This document shows positions 7,049 to 15,161 of a stretch of DNA of 45,019 nt, in pieces. The stretch comes from Halobellus salinus (lineage in GTDB: Archaea; Halobacteriota; Halobacteria; Halobacteriales; Haloferacaceae). How positions within the stretch are numbered: the stretch's first letter is position 1; every line of letters begins with the position of its first letter. A program made the translations under genes and the position numbers. Below the pieces are notes generated by a model. That model was not told the DNA's origin. It saw nothing but the letters and a program-made list of their open reading frames with translations, and ran no database searches. Location: positions 1 to 45,019 of the forward strand of contig NZ_BMOC01000019.1 in the NCBI RefSeq assembly GCF_014646875.1. Reading direction: 5' to 3'.

Positions 7049-8272
7049 TTACGGCGGAATCCAGCTCGTGTGGTCGCGGAGAGTTGTATTGGGGGATTCC
7101 ATCGTCACACCGCACTTGGGGCAGTAGTCTTCGATCGCATCCTCTTCGTAGAGATAGTGATCGCACTCGGGAGGGCTGGCTTGGAAATACACGTCGTCCC
7201 AGTCGAGATCAGGCTCTCGACCGTAGAGACAGAATGTACTGTGTCCTGACCGCCCTCGATGGTTCGTCACTAACCGAACGGGGCAGTACATACACTCGCG
7301 GAGTTCGATTAACGGCTGGTCGGCATGGTTTGTCCAGAGCGTTTCTCGCCGCCCCCATTCGTGAAATCCCTTTGGCCCCCGGCAGCGCTCTATCTCGGGT
7401 CGTGTCGCAAGCAGTTTCTCCACCTGTGCGGAATGGTACTGGCTTCCTGCCCACTTCCAGAACGGGTCTCGGTCGTACTCACGGACAATCGCGTTCTTGA
7501 GAGCTTTCAGGGGAAAATCGGGGCCGTGCTCATCGCTCGCGGTGTAGGTGTGACTGTCGTCGGGTTCGTGAAGCCGGCGTAGCTCGCAACCCTGGGCAGT
7601 ACAGATATCGTACGTAATCAGGTCTTCCTGTCCGCGGGGATGGGCATAGGGCGGCACGCGCTCCCACGCGTGTTCGCCGTCGTAGAGGAGCGCTTGGCAA
7701 TTCGTAAATCGGCTAGCTTTGCTCGTTCGTTGGGCGTATCCAGAACCGTCGTCTTGCTCAAATTCGGCACTGATCGTATCGTAGTTGAACGTATCGAGAA
7801 GGACTGTTGCCGCGCGTATCCAGACGACTGAGTACCCAGCGGCCAAGTAGTCATGCGTCACCTGATGGACGTCCTTGTCTTCGTGATTGTGCTGTACTTC
7901 AACGGCGAGCCCTTCCCCGAAGTAAGGGTTCCAATCGTCAAAGGTCGCGAGTGCATCCGCCCGGCGTTCGGTCACAGGTGTCGGTACCTCGGCCACGTCG
8001 ACGTCCACCTCCGTCTCGATGCGGGCGTTTTCTCCGAATTGCTGGTGTAGAGCGACTTCGACACGGGCGACTGCGCGTTCGTGGGTCTCTGACTCGCCGC
8101 CATTCGAGCAGCGCTGGCCGGCGTCGTCTGATACGTGGTAGAAGTGTCGAGACTTGCCCGGCGCCGATCGCGGGTACATCGTCCCGCCGCATACCGGACA
8201 GGTGACGGCTTCTCCATCGTCGACTATAGCGGGGACGACCGGGCGACCGTCACGACGACCGCGGAAGGGCAT
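7049..8272 (-). CDS. CoiA-like nuclease with zinc-finger motifs (copy 1)
   Basis: 407 residues. Cys residues CPVCGG at 25-30 and HFYH at 43-46 make a metal site, with another at the C-terminus (CPKCG). The nuclease core is RRADAL with D106, then GLAVEVQ with E125 and Q127, then EDKD at 131-134, followed by THDYLAAGYSVVWIR. This is the PD-(D/E)XK arrangement of the CoiA competence-protein family, thought to process DNA. The role in this host is unknown. It is a paralogue of the gene just upstream (8338-9423), sharing nearly all of these motifs in the same order. ATG at 8272 is preferred over an upstream in-frame ATG at 8371 because both copies then begin with MPF. Confidence 0.75.
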   Translation of the reverse strand: MPFRGRRDGRPVVPAIVDDGEAVTCPVCGGTMYPRSAPGKSRHFYHVSDDAGQRCSNGGESETHERAVARVEVALHQQFGENARIETEVDVDVAEVPTPVTERRADALATFDDWNPYFGEGLAVEVQHNHEDKDVHQVTHDYLAAGYSVVWIRAATVLLDTFNYDTISAEFEQDDGSGYAQRTSKASRFTNCQALLYDGEHAWERVPPYAHPRGQEDLITYDICTAQGCELRRLHEPDDSHTYTASDEHGPDFPLKALKNAIVREYDRDPFWKWAGSQYHSAQVEKLLATRPEIERCRGPKGFHEWGRRETLWTNHADQPLIELRECMYCPVRLVTNHRGRSGHSTFCLYGREPDLDWDDVYFQASPPECDHYLYEEDAIEDYCPKCGVTMESPNTTLRDHTSWIPP

Positions 8273-8337
8273 ATCAGCAACGAATATCTCGGTAAGCAAA
8301 TAATCACTCCCAGCCGTAGAGTGCAAGACGGAACTGG

Positions 8338-9423
8338 TTAGAGCGGGTCCTCGAGTCCGCAGGAGATACATCGCATGTAGCCGTCCTCACGTTCCCAAAT
8401 GTGGTCACAGTACTGTGGGTCTGTGGTCGCCATCTCAGAGAAGTCCTCAAACGGATCATTTGAGATGATCTCCTCTCCGTTGTGCTCTTTGAGACGGGCC
8501 CCACACCGGCACCGATAGCGGTTCTCTCCTCGAGGTTCCCAGACGTGTTGATGATCTTCTTTCTTCTCCTCCTTTTCTCGTTGTTCAAACGCTGCTTGAG
8601 CAGCTCTGTCAGCAAGATCGGAGCCCGTCTTGATGGTCGACTCATCATAGATGTAGGCATCAACAGCTCTCTCTTTCCAGCGCTCAAGCCGACAGTGTTT
8701 ACAGAAATCCCGGTCGTGGAGGTCACTCCCTCCGTATTTCCAGGTATGGTTACAGTCCGGATTCGGGTCGGAGAAAGTTAGAGAGTCACCGTTCACGAAC
8801 CGCTCTAGATACTCCTCAGGTGGATCTAGCTCTGGAGGGTCTGCCCACGAAGCTGCGAAGGCGGTGTCAGCCCGTTTGTCGAATGCGACGACCATCTCCT
8901 CAATACGGAATCGGTCGTTCGTAAAATCGTCAGGGCTGGCCCAGTAGACGCTATATCCGGCCGAGAGATAGTCGTGCGTGACCGCGTCGAGGTCTTTGTC
9001 TTCGTTTGCGTATTGTACCTCAACGATTAATCCACGACCAAGGTATTCGTTTGTGTCATCAGCTGGAAATTCGACGAGGGCATCTGCCCGGCGGGAATCA
9101 GTAAGCGTCGGCGTATTGGGGACATCGACGGTGAGCTCGGGTCCGCAACGAGCATGTTGGTCAAATCGCTGCCGCAGGGCCGAAACTGCGAGAGATTTCA
9201 TCTTTCGATGCGGATCCGACTCTCCTCCGGAGCAATTGGTCGTTGAGGCCCCTGAACCCGCAGTAGCATGGTAGAAATGGCGGGCGCGACCATCATCAAA
9301 TGGGCCTCGTGGACGCATCGTTCCGCCACAGGCTGGACACACGACGTCAGTACCGTCCTCTACTTCCTCTGGAAGAACCGTGGTGTCCCCATCTTCGGAA
9401 GAGGGCTGGGCGATGAAGGGCAT
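8338..9423 (-). CDS. CoiA-like nuclease with zinc-finger motifs (copy 2)
   Basis: 361 residues. The same pattern as the downstream paralogue: CPACGG at 29-34, HFYH at 49-52, RRADAL with D114, GLIVEVQ with E135 and Q137, EDKD at 141-144 and THDYLSAGYSVYW. Two further C/H clusters follow (CNHTWKYGG..CKHC, and CDHIWERE..CISCG). They are zinc-ribbon-like and could bind DNA. The two copies are 65 bp apart on the same strand, so probably one operon after a tandem duplication. A TATA-like stretch on the minus strand lies around 9455-9466. Confidence 0.75.
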   Translation of the reverse strand: MPFIAQPSSEDGDTTVLPEEVEDGTDVVCPACGGTMRPRGPFDDGRARHFYHATAGSGASTTNCSGGESDPHRKMKSLAVSALRQRFDQHARCGPELTVDVPNTPTLTDSRRADALVEFPADDTNEYLGRGLIVEVQYANEDKDLDAVTHDYLSAGYSVYWASPDDFTNDRFRIEEMVVAFDKRADTAFAASWADPPELDPPEEYLERFVNGDSLTFSDPNPDCNHTWKYGGSDLHDRDFCKHCRLERWKERAVDAYIYDESTIKTGSDLADRAAQAAFEQREKEEKKEDHQHVWEPRGENRYRCRCGARLKEHNGEEIISNDPFEDFSEMATTDPQYCDHIWEREDGYMRCISCGLEDPL

Positions 9424-9572
9424 CTATTCCGATATCGCGACTTCGTTCGTGATTTAGATATAATCTTCTCTTACAGTCATCCGGTTTTAATCTCAACCCG
9501 CCTATGCGGATGGCCAACTACTGCGCTATCTCACCAGCAAAGCCTCAGTATCTATGACCCGTAGCTTACAGT

Positions 9573-10085
9573 ATGCCCTACTGCCCGAATTGCGGAAACC
9601 AAATTAAAGAGATGCACCACTATTGCGGATCCTGTGGACAGGCGTTGTCCGATATTGCAGGATCGGAAATCGATCCACCGATGGCGATAGAGAGGGAGGG
9701 ATTCCTGTCGATGCGCTCACTCTCATACGTCAACGAACTTTTGGAGGGTGAGCAAGATCTCAATCACGACTCAGTCTCCTACAAACAGTTATCTCGGGAA
9801 TTAAGCGCTGCATTTGCTGATTTCGCTCGTCTGGCGATGGTGGATGATCTTGATCTTCTTCACCTCTGGGCCGCCGGTTCGAATACGAATGCACTGAGTA
9901 TGTCCGTCGACGATATGAACAGCAATCAGTTCCGAGAATGGCTCGCTGCCATCGGTCTGGGACGAACGCTTCGGATGTACGATGATGCGCTCCACACCGA
10001 ATTCGAGGAGGAGTTCAACGACAGATTGCAGAAGCTGATTGAGTTCGCAAATGAAGAGCTCAATGACGAAGAATCCACAGAGTAG
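9573..10085 (+). CDS. Zinc-ribbon protein of unknown function
   Basis: 170 residues. The first 25 residues hold CPNCG and CGSCG, a classic double-knuckle zinc ribbon. The rest is helical and acidic: MRSLSYVNELLEGEQDLN, then ELSAAFADFARLAMVDDLDLLHLWAAG, and a C-terminal helix (EEEFNDRLQKLIEFANEEL). No catalytic motif is visible. It is divergent from the CoiA-like pair, with 149 bp between starts, and somewhat AT-richer than the GC-rich neighbours. A regulator or nucleic-acid-binding adaptor is possible. Confidence 0.65.
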   Translation: MPYCPNCGNQIKEMHHYCGSCGQALSDIAGSEIDPPMAIEREGFLSMRSLSYVNELLEGEQDLNHDSVSYKQLSRELSAAFADFARLAMVDDLDLLHLWAAGSNTNALSMSVDDMNSNQFREWLAAIGLGRTLRMYDDALHTEFEEEFNDRLQKLIEFANEELNDEESTE

Positions 10086-10212
10086 CTGTTTACAGTGAGT
10101 GCTGTATCGATCTCTTGACCAATAATTCTCCGATGAGGTTTTATTCTACAGATCTGGTTTTCCCACTCGAACGTAGCTTCTTGAGATTCTGTTCACAGGT
10201 TAGTAGACGAAT

Positions 10213-10410
10213 ATGGCGGAGGCACCGGATACCGAACGGTGGGCGGTCGACCCCGATGCGAGAGAAATCCTCAGCGTGTCACAGCTGAACGACCAGATTA
10301 CATCGGTCGTCTAAGACGCGCCTGCCCTCAGCGGCGTCTGCTGGATTAGCGAAATCACTGACTTCCATTAGGAGAGTACGGCACTCTGTTCCACGCTCAC
10401 CGGCGACGAC
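10213..10410 (+). pseudogene. xseA: xseA (exonuclease VII large subunit) N-terminal relic
   Basis: From the ATG at 10213 the frame reads MAEAPDTERWAV...EILSVSQLNDQITSVV, then a stop (TAA at 10312), then DAPALSGVCWISEITDFH, a second stop (TAG at 10369), then ESTALCSTLTG. This is the start of the haloarchaeal XseA OB-fold (ILSVSQLND, DTPALDGV.CIGEITDFH, YFTLTDG). The rest of the roughly 350-residue protein is missing and the frame is lost after about 10410. Two nonsense changes plus truncation make it a dead fragment. Exonuclease VII degrades single-stranded DNA; an intact copy would be expected on the main chromosome. Confidence 0.65.
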
Positions 10411-10478
10411 GATTCCCGGTTTAGTCTTGGTAAACCGCTGCTGAGACATGGACGCGGAATTTAAACACGGAAGCGAGG

Positions 10479-10934
10479 TCATTCCGTTCTACGACAGTCT
10501 TCGATATCTGCGATGAGGGCTTCAGCTTGTGCTTCTGCCGTTTCGGAGTTCCCCTCCGGGGCATCCGCTTTTCCATCTGGATCGAAGGTCGGGAGTTCCT
10601 GTTCCCAGCCCTTCTCGGCGTAGTTGTCGTCAGGTGCTGACTCGAAGAATTGAACGAGTGAATCGAGCGATTCGAGCCGTCGCTTTAGCTCACTGGCTCG
10701 GCTTGGGTCGACGTAATAGACGTTGTCTGCTCGTTCGATAAGCCCGTACTCGAAGAGACGAGCCATCGTGTTCGACACGGCGGTCTTGCTGAGGGCTGTT
10801 CGAGCTGCGATTTCGCGTGGGGTGAAGCCGTATTCGCGGTGTGCGACAAGGAAGCTGAGAGCGTGGTACTCGTTCGTGTCCGGCTTGATCGGGAATCGAT
10901 CGTCACTCGTGAGTTCGTCAACCGGAACGGGCAT
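10479..10934 (-). CDS. MarR-like winged-helix regulator
   Basis: 151 residues starting MPVPVDELTSDDRFPI. The winged HTH covers roughly residues 20-80: EYHALSFLVAHREYGFTPRE, then IAARTALSKTAVSNTMARLFEYGLI and a wing VYYVDP. The C-terminal 60 residues are acidic and variable. In haloarchaea this family often sits directly before a MazF/PemK-type toxin gene. Here the DNA after the stop is the xseA relic on the other strand, so the usual partner appears to be lost. ATG at 10934 fits the conserved family N-terminus better than 11054. Confidence 0.75.
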   Translation of the reverse strand: MPVPVDELTSDDRFPIKPDTNEYHALSFLVAHREYGFTPREIAARTALSKTAVSNTMARLFEYGLIERADNVYYVDPSRASELKRRLESLDSLVQFFESAPDDNYAEKGWEQELPTFDPDGKADAPEGNSETAEAQAEALIADIEDCRRTE

Positions 10935-11077
10935 CTGTACCAATATCTGTCGGCGGACGATAATACGGTTTTCGCAGATGGATATGCCTCGGCAGATCTC
11001 CGAAGGAATCTTCAGAGAATTTCGCTGTTGGCGAGTGGAAGTATAATTCGACACTCGCTGTCCAATTCTGTAGAGAC

Positions 11078-12124
11078 TTAATGACCAGCAGCGGGATGCA
11101 CATCGTCATCCCGATTATTCTCAATCGGTTCGTAGTCCACGTCGTTTCCGACTGGCTTGAACCCAGGGACGTAGCTGAAGCGTTTCCCAGGCTCGCTACG
11201 GAACATCAACGGGAACCTGCCACGATGCTCGCGAGCGCGGTACTGTGGCTCCCACTCTCGGAATTCCATCGTCGGTTTGGCAACCTGTGGGGCAGGCAGC
11301 TCTGCACGCTCCAGGTCTGATAGCTCAAGCACGCGCACTTCGAGCTCGCGCGCCAGTTTCTCGGTTCGAGGGGTTAGCTCGGTCGTGTGACAGAGCACCG
11401 GCATCGCACGACAGGCAAACGCCACGGTACACAACCGGAAGAGCGCCGCCGGGGTGATTGGGTCGGCTTTCCAGTCTTTACACTGGGCGACAATCCAGTC
11501 GCTGGGCTGCTGCTGTTTCTCTTTGCGTTTGGCGACGACATCTACCTCCAGACTGTAGAGGTGCTGGCGTGTCGCTGCACGGTATCCCCAGCGTCCGAGT
11601 GCACGCTCGAGTTGATACTCCAGCCACCGCCCATCACCATTGCCGCGCCCTCCGACATGAGGGTCGACCTCGTCGAGACTGATGTCCTCAACGTCGGCGA
11701 GAATTGGGCTGTCTTCCGGGACCGATGGCAGAATGTCTCGAAGGGCTGTAGCGTACTCAAGGGCTGTTGTGAACTTCTCAGCGGGTGATTCGTCGTAGTG
11801 GTGGGCTGCCGGGTGTGCAGCACGAAGTGAGCGAATCAGCCAGCACAACTGCCGCTCGATTTGGGAGACTGCATCCGCGTACTCAACTGTCGAATCCGCG
11901 GGCCGGCCATCCGCCGAGTCATCATATCCTTCTGGCTCGGGGAGTAGGCGTTTTACCTCCGTGATCGGCTCGTTCGCTAAGTACAGCAGCCGGTGGGCGA
12001 ACATTCGGTGATCGGTCGGCAGTGTATGGTCGGTCTTGAGCGTTCCACGGAGCGATTCGATTGTCGCCGTGAGCGAGCACAGGCGGTCGGCGTACCCATC
12101 TGGGAGCGGCTCATCCTTCGTCAT
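11078..12124 (-). CDS. Mrr-like restriction endonuclease, third gene of an operon
   Basis: 348 residues. The N-terminal 150 residues are a helical domain without a name. A PD-(D/E)XK nuclease follows: GRWLEYQLERALGRWGY with E169, LEVDVVAK with D195, then IVAQCKDWK with Q214 and K216. The next segment (AALFRLCTVAFACRAMPVLC) is the usual helix and strand after the Q-x-K. Type IV Mrr enzymes cut modified DNA. It overlaps the preceding gene by 14 bases and ends a three-gene operon running from 13195. Confidence 0.75.
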   Translation of the reverse strand: MTKDEPLPDGYADRLCSLTATIESLRGTLKTDHTLPTDHRMFAHRLLYLANEPITEVKRLLPEPEGYDDSADGRPADSTVEYADAVSQIERQLCWLIRSLRAAHPAAHHYDESPAEKFTTALEYATALRDILPSVPEDSPILADVEDISLDEVDPHVGGRGNGDGRWLEYQLERALGRWGYRAATRQHLYSLEVDVVAKRKEKQQQPSDWIVAQCKDWKADPITPAALFRLCTVAFACRAMPVLCHTTELTPRTEKLARELEVRVLELSDLERAELPAPQVAKPTMEFREWEPQYRAREHRGRFPLMFRSEPGKRFSYVPGFKPVGNDVDYEPIENNRDDDVHPAAGH

Positions 12125-12812
12125 CGGTGAGTGGACTCGGCGTGAAGTGCTGGCGCGTCAGAGAGGTCTCTGAGAGCGACTGGACGACCGGCTGACCCTT
12201 TTGCTGCAGATGATGAGAGAGCTCCGCTTCGTTGGTGACGGTGTACCACTGGGGGCTACCAGCGTCTCGATACCGGAGTTCGCCGTCGACAGCCACTAGG
12301 ACTCCCTGTTCAGTCATCCCTAGCGTATCGAAGACAAGGACGTCCGGGTCCGGATTCGTCCAAGTGCCGCGAATCAAGGCGAGGAGCGTGTCGAGTATTG
12401 GCGGATCGACGGGGTCTGGGTAGCGTGGTTCAGCGGGGGCGCTGATCGCAACATCACGGATGGTGTCGCGACGACAGGTGCGCCAGCCGGCGCCTGTCCA
12501 CTCGAGTTCACGCCGCGTCCATTTGTCGCCGTCGCCATCGGGCTCAAGAACGAGCCGTCGTGGTGGCGTATCACTTGGAGTCCACTGGAGGACACACGAG
12601 CCACCATCTGGAAGTGGTTTATCGTCTGTTCGACGGTGCTGGTCTAAGAGCGCAGCATCGATCTGAGAGCGTACACGTCGTAGTATGGTGATCGGGTCTG
12701 CGACTGGAGTGGCTGCTGTCTCATCCGCGTTATCGACCGCCTCAAAGAGCCGATGGAAACAGGCATCGATGTCTCGAAGCACTGCGAGAGCGTGCTCTTG
12801 GGCGTCTGTCAT
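12111..12812 (-). CDS. Hypothetical protein, middle gene of the Mrr-like operon
   Basis: 233 residues, no family recognised. The N-terminal part is a helix pair (HALAVLRDIDACFHRLFEAV). The middle is beta-rich with tryptophans (CVLQWTPSDTPPRRLVLEPD, WTRRELEWTGAGWRTC), and a strand-rich region DVLVFDTLGMTEQGVLVAVD follows. There are no clear catalytic residues. It overlaps the upstream DUF7344-like gene by 4 bases and the downstream nuclease by 14, so all three are probably made together. A substrate-recognition or inhibitor role for the nuclease is a guess. Confidence 0.6.
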   Translation of the reverse strand: MTDAQEHALAVLRDIDACFHRLFEAVDNADETAATPVADPITILRRVRSQIDAALLDQHRRTDDKPLPDGGSCVLQWTPSDTPPRRLVLEPDGDGDKWTRRELEWTGAGWRTCRRDTIRDVAISAPAEPRYPDPVDPPILDTLLALIRGTWTNPDPDVLVFDTLGMTEQGVLVAVDGELRYRDAGSPQWYTVTNEAELSHHLQQKGQPVVQSLSETSLTRQHFTPSPLTDDEG

Positions 12813-13195
12813 GTGGATTCCTCCGACTCGGGCTTGTAGCAGGCCGTCTGGAGTCGACGAATGTATTCAGCGAGCGGTTCCGTAGCGTCCGTCGAAGTCA
12901 CAGTCTTCGAACGGTCATCATAGTCGACCGCGCCGACCTCATCGAGCGTATCGAGGTGGCGTTGGGTCAGCGAAATGTAGGCCGATGCCCGCTCGTTACT
13001 TCTGACCTTGCTGGGATCGAGTTCGTTTTCGATGGCCGCGATTTCGACCGCAAGGTCGTTGACGGGAACGTCCCCCGTAGAGCGTGACAAGGACAACACG
13101 ACGCGCCGCCGGCGACTGTTCGCGATCGCGTCAAACGCCCCAGCTGGAGCCATCGGAATGGCGAGAGACGCCCTCTCGTCGGTCGGCGCCGCCAC
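12809..13195 (-). CDS. DUF7344-like winged-helix protein
   Basis: 128 residues. The core (FDAIANSRRRRVVLSLSRST, VNDLAVEIAAIEN, ASAYISLTQRHLDTLDEVGA VDYDDRSKTV) is the haloarchaeal DUF7344 type of winged helix, in which a conserved N-S-R-R-R-x-V opens the fold and Q-R-H-x-x-x-L-D-x-x-G forms the recognition region. It likely controls the operon. Both an ATG at 13195 and one at 13153 are plausible starts. First gene of the three-gene operon. Confidence 0.7.
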   Translation of the reverse strand: MAAPTDERASLAIPMAPAGAFDAIANSRRRRVVLSLSRSTGDVPVNDLAVEIAAIENELDPSKVRSNERASAYISLTQRHLDTLDEVGAVDYDDRSKTVTSTDATEPLAEYIRRLQTACYKPESEEST

Positions 13196-14096
13196 TCAAC
13201 TCGCCCCCGTTGATGGTGGTGTCTGTCCACGTCGCGGTCGCAGTCTCGAGGATGTACCCTCGTCAAGTCGGGACTCGCCAATGCTGTCCCGCCGCCACCC
13301 ATGTGAACCCGTAACCTGTTCACTGAGTTGGTTGGCTGTGCTGTCGGCATCGGCGCTGCTGTTCGCTATATTGCGCTGGTATGGGGGTTGTACAACTCGG
13401 TGTGTCCGTGGGTCGGTTTCCGGAGTGGGGCTCTGAGAGACAGAGTTATTACTCCTGACCCAAGTAGTCTGGCTTGCTGTCATTGCTCTGGCAGCACGAG
13501 TCCGCCGGCGCCCTAGCGCCGGGGGATTCTACTGGAATCGTGCTATAGTGGTGGACGAGCGCTTGTGTCTTGTATATTAGTATCACAAGTCTCGAACACC
13601 GAATTCGCGTCTCAGAACGGCGATGCCACTCGAAGTAGTCTTTAGTCTTAACTACCTGTTAAATCACACTCTACCCCCACCGGTGGTCAAAAACCCACTC
13701 ACAGCAACCACACTGGAGTATTCTCTACCTTGTCTTATCGCAACTGAGAGGATCCTCAGACGCTCCCACGAGAAGATTCCGCCAATAAACACGACGCTCA
13801 TGTGTAGCATATTGTTGATGGGTCGCAGCCTTGCGGTTTCACGGTGACAGATAAACGATAGGAATGTGCGTGACAGGCGCTCAGATCAGCGGTTCCCTGG
13901 TCGGCTCTTGCGATCATCACTGTATCAACAATCTCCTAATGAAGAGCGTATTCCTACGTCAGACGTGACAGGTCGAGTAGTCAGGCAGATACGTTCCTGT
14001 AGCCCTCAGCTATCTGGATGAGGTCATCTATCCGCTCGAGGGTTTTCTCCGGCTCCGACCGAAGGAGAGGCTCGAGTTGTACATACAGGTAAGTGA
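13196..14096. other. Stretch without a supportable gene
   Basis: About 900 bases. Short open frames exist on both strands, but none has a family signature or steady codon use. A perfect 7-bp stem with a 4-base loop (CCGGCGC / GCGCCGG) lies at 13505-13522. On the minus strand, 13981-14090 reads as a coherent C-terminal-like peptide (LLRSEPEKTLERIDDLIQIA) without a start. Most likely decayed DNA. Confidence 0.5.
13505..13522. terminator. Strong hairpin, possible terminator
   Basis: CCGGCGC, CCTA loop, GCGCCGG: seven GC pairs. There is no gene directly before it and no clear T-run, so the role is open. Confidence 0.3.
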
Positions 14097-14414
14097 CTAC
14101 TCAGAGCCATCACCTCCAGAGAGTTTCTTACCTACTGATATATTTTTGAGCCTGATATACGTTTTTTCTCCCTTGATACCAAGGAGAGTACGAACTTCGA
14201 CGGGGATAACGACTACCCCCTCCTCGCTCATCTTCACAATTCCAGCACTTTCAACTCGGTCAGATGATCCACCATCTGATCGTTCAGCGACCTCAACGTG
14301 TGGCAATCTCAAAAGTGCCTCTTGATCTTTGACAGAGAGAACCTCGCGAACCTCTGCCGGGATCGTCACGCTGCCGTTTTTAGATATCGTGACTACACCC
14401 GCATCCTCGCTCAT
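14097..14414 (-). CDS. Tandem AbrB/SpoVT-like protein
   Basis: 105 residues made of two copies of the swapped-hairpin AbrB motif. Copy 1: VVTISKNGSVTIPAEVREVL (about 7-26). Copy 2: IVKMSEEGVVVIPVEVRTLL (about 59-78). The copies align well, so the gene arose by internal duplication, which gives a single-chain version of the usual dimer. The linker is RSDGGSSDRVES. AbrB-type proteins bind DNA and often serve as antitoxins or regulators. No toxin gene lies beside it. It is divergent from the RHH/integrase pair and probably part of the same AT-rich island. Confidence 0.7.
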   Translation of the reverse strand: MSEDAGVVTISKNGSVTIPAEVREVLSVKDQEALLRLPHVEVAERSDGGSSDRVESAGIVKMSEEGVVVIPVEVRTLLGIKGEKTYIRLKNISVGKKLSGGDGSE

Positions 14415-14764
14415 ACCAACAACATTTGTAAGCTTCCTTGAATACTTTACGCAGCCTTATTCAGTCAGATTTGTAATCTTTCACTATAGACTGCCACCCG
14501 GTAATATATTTGTTTTATCGCCGATGAACCAGTCGGCAATAGAAATAATATGTCCTACACCACCTCCTTCTTGCGGTTTATATTATTGACATTTTGTACC
14601 CCAACAAACGATTATAAAATGACGCCAGTATAATCACTTAATCGCATATTTCCTCCAGAAGTCAATCAAACCGTTATATTTTAGTTTCTATAAGTCTGAG
14701 TAAGGATGAGAACAGACGTGAATGGTCTCGGTTGAACGAACGACACTAAATCAGCTTGAAAACT
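14415..14764. promoter_or_regulatory. AT-rich divergent intergenic region
   Basis: About 350 bases, clearly AT-richer than the window. A TATA-like CTATAAG on the plus strand near 14689 may serve the RHH/integrase genes starting at 14765. No gene and no convincing palindrome seen. Confidence 0.4.
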
Positions 14765-15160
14765 ATGAGTGAGCTAAACGAAAGGATCACGGTTGCTGTG
14801 ACAGAGGAAATGTACGAACGAGCTGAGGAAGACGACGAATATAGTACCAGAAGCAAAGCAGAGTACATTCGTCAGATGTGGTTAGCCGGTGAGTCAGCTG
14901 TCGCTGAACTTGATCCACGAGTAGGAGATTCCGGCAAAGCAAACAGAGAGATCGATTCAGCGGAGGCCGCTGCACAGGCACTTGACGATAGTGTTCTAAT
15001 TAAAATTCTATCTGATGAGAAACAAGAAATCGGAGAGGTTGTCCAGCCCATCACTCAAGAGTTTGAAAACGTTGTGGCCGACAGACTGTTTGAGTTAGCA
15101 AAAGATGAGCAATCCGTTATTGAAACCGACGGGCGCGGGAACTACTACTTAGAGAGATAG
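14765..15160 (+). CDS. RHH-like accessory protein of the integrase
   Basis: 131 residues starting MSELNERITVAVTEEMYERA. The first 45 residues look like a ribbon-helix-helix: strand ITVAVTEEM, helix, turn, helix SKAEYIRQMW. The C-terminal half is helical and acidic (LIKILSDEKQEIGEVV, then a helix-rich EFENVVADRLFELAKDEQ). It ends one base before the integrase starts, so the two genes are one unit. A small DNA-binding partner that regulates or directs the integrase is the likely role. Codon use is AT-rich, as in the integrase. Confidence 0.65.
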   Translation: MSELNERITVAVTEEMYERAEEDDEYSTRSKAEYIRQMWLAGESAVAELDPRVGDSGKANREIDSAEAAAQALDDSVLIKILSDEKQEIGEVVQPITQEFENVVADRLFELAKDEQSVIETDGRGNYYLER

Positions 15161-15161
15161 T

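Noticed and set aside
10279-10482. 67-residue frame overlapping the MarR-like gene by 4 bases
   Set aside because: It is the antisense of the xseA relic. The ATGA overlap is tempting, but the plus strand carries a recognisable protein.
13623-13847. 74-residue frame in the 13.2-14.1 kb gap
   Set aside because: No family, no promoter, no steady codon use.
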